Origin: Geobacter sp. AOG1
GTDB taxonomy: Bacteria; Desulfobacterota; Desulfuromonadia; Geobacterales; Geobacteraceae
Assembly (NCBI RefSeq): GCF_019972315.1
Contig: NZ_BLIZ01000001.1
Coordinates: 2,100,513-2,164,512 of the forward strand
Reading direction: 5' to 3'
DNA length: 64,000 nucleotides
Shown: positions 63,521 through 64,000 of the stretch, piece by piece
How positions within the stretch are numbered: position 1 is the stretch's first letter
How the letters are laid out: each line of letters starts with the position of its first letter
Translations under genes and position numbers: made by a program
Notes under the pieces: generated by a model
Told to the model about the DNA's origin: nothing
The model's input: only the letters and a program-made list of their open reading frames with translations
Databases searched by the model: none

Positions 63521-63869
63521 CGAGCTGTCGGTCGTCGTCGTCGGCGACCGGAGTATCCGCATCCTGAACCGGGAATACCTGGGACGGGACAAGGCCACCA
63601 ACGTCATCTCCTTCTCCATGCAGGAGGGGGAGTTCGGAGGGGTGTCCCCCGACGTGCTCGGTGATGTGGCGATTTCGGCCGACACTTGTGCACGGGAGGC
63701 TGCGGAAGGGGATATCTCCTTCACTGCCCGGCTCGACTTCCTCCTCCTGCACGGTATCCTCCACCTCGCCGGCTACGACCACGAGCGGAGCGGCGAAGCG
63801 GAAGCCCGGCGCATGGAGAAGAAGGAGCGGGAGATATTCGCGCTGTTGCAGGGGGAAGGATTGGTGTAG
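63417..63869 (+). CDS. ybeY: Endoribonuclease YbeY (16S rRNA maturation and quality control)
   Basis: About 150 residues. The zinc site [12 protein letters not shown] near residues 112-123 is the family signature; the N-terminal core is [38 protein letters not shown]. YbeY trims or degrades rRNA in concert with RNase R in bacteria. The start is inferred as the TTG at 63417 (GGAGGG about ten bases upstream); this places the first 104 bases inside pgpH. An upstream ATG at 63309 gives residues with no family resemblance. The gene order pgpH-ybeY-dgkA is conserved in many bacteria. Confidence 0.9.
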   Translation: [150 protein letters not shown]

Positions 63870-63939
63870 CGCGGAAGATCGGAAGCGCGAAGGTTACAAG
63901 TCTTTCCTTCCCGCCTTCCTCTCTTCCGCACTTCCGCGC
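63869..63939. repeat. Palindromic repeat between ybeY and dgkA
   Basis: GCGCGGAAGATCGGAAGCGC (63869-63888) and CTCTTCCGCACTTCCGCGC (63921-63939) are imperfect inverted arms with GCGGAAG units repeated. A hairpin here sits inside the operon transcript. Confidence 0.6.
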
Positions 63940-63955
63940 AATGAACGGAGTTCAT

Positions 63956-64000
63956 GTGAAACCGACGCGCTTCATAGATTCCGTCAACTGTGCCATCGAG
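63956..64000 (+). CDS. dgkA: Diacylglycerol kinase, N-terminal fragment
   Basis: The window ends after 15 codons: VKPTRFIDSVNCAIE from a GTG start preceded by GGAG. The FIDSVNCAIEG-type opening is typical of prokaryotic undecaprenol or diacylglycerol kinases (DgkA), and the position after ybeY supports this. The rest is outside the window. Confidence 0.6.
   Translation, partial: MKPTRFIDSVNCAIE

Overview
This 64 kb window reads as a chromosomal segment of a Geobacter-type bacterium (Desulfuromonadota/Desulfuromonadia, Geobacteraceae). The reasons are high GC, a secreted CxxCH heme protein behind tandem GEMM-type riboswitches, abundant sensor kinase, NtrC-family and GGDEF genes, a periplasmic-type molybdenum hydroxylase, an anaerobe-style ferredoxin-fused aldo/keto reductase, and many palindromic intergenic repeats. 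Most of it is core genome. No tRNA, rRNA, CRISPR array, transposase or phage module was seen. The assignment is from gene content alone.

Layout. 1-5.7 kb: soluble histidine kinase, B12-binding-type radical SAM protein, inositol monophosphatase, membrane diguanylate cyclase. 5.9-13.7 kb: a signalling and membrane block made of a double-Cache sensor kinase, an SPFH/GYF protein, a zinc-ribbon protein, an NtrC-family regulator, then three TTTGCA-N4-TGCAAA inverted repeats and a well-spaced sigma-54 promoter in front of three small proteins (one Cys-rich, two membrane) and a 349-residue multipass membrane protein of unknown function. 13.8-21.7 kb: LOG-family protein, aldo/keto reductase, RlmI-type methyltransferase, SlyX, an agmatine-to-putrescine pair (aguA/aguB) and NudC. 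21.7-25.1 kb: a large secreted di-heme Ig-like repeat protein with two tandem GEMM riboswitch/terminator units and a sigma-70-like promoter. 25.2-28.3 kb: a probable exopolysaccharide operon (GT2 synthase, beta-barrel, secreted Pro/Ala-rich protein). 28.6-33.5 kb: DUF2156 protein and a two-subunit xanthine-dehydrogenase-family enzyme with MocA and XdhC helpers. 33.9-46 kb: DUF4139 protein, MnmH, IIC-type P-type ATPase, class II aldolase, HD and Tim44 proteins, TrmL, SerA.

46-48.5 kb: a secreted-protein operon whose leading gene is a 20-codon peptide ending in HPC, followed by two tandem paralogs and a small secreted protein, closed by two terminators. 48.8-55.8 kb: PPC-domain protein, zinc-ribbon/beta-propeller membrane protein, lipoprotein, then an AT-richer patch with small orphan genes and an attC-like element, then an AMIN/SPOR-like secreted protein. 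55.9-64 kb: DAHP synthase, NAD salvage pair (pncA/pncB), enolase, PgpH-like 7TM-HD phosphodiesterase, ybeY, and the start of dgkA.

The points most worth following up are (1) the sigma-54-controlled small-protein/membrane operon at 11.4-13.7 kb, (2) the 20-residue peptide at 48.45 kb and the secreted paralogs behind it, (3) the tandem riboswitches with features of the cGAMP-sensing GEMM-Ib subclass, (4) an intergenic hairpin family whose terminal inverted repeats covary between three copies, and (5) a possible integrase-less integron cassette remnant near 53.5 kb.
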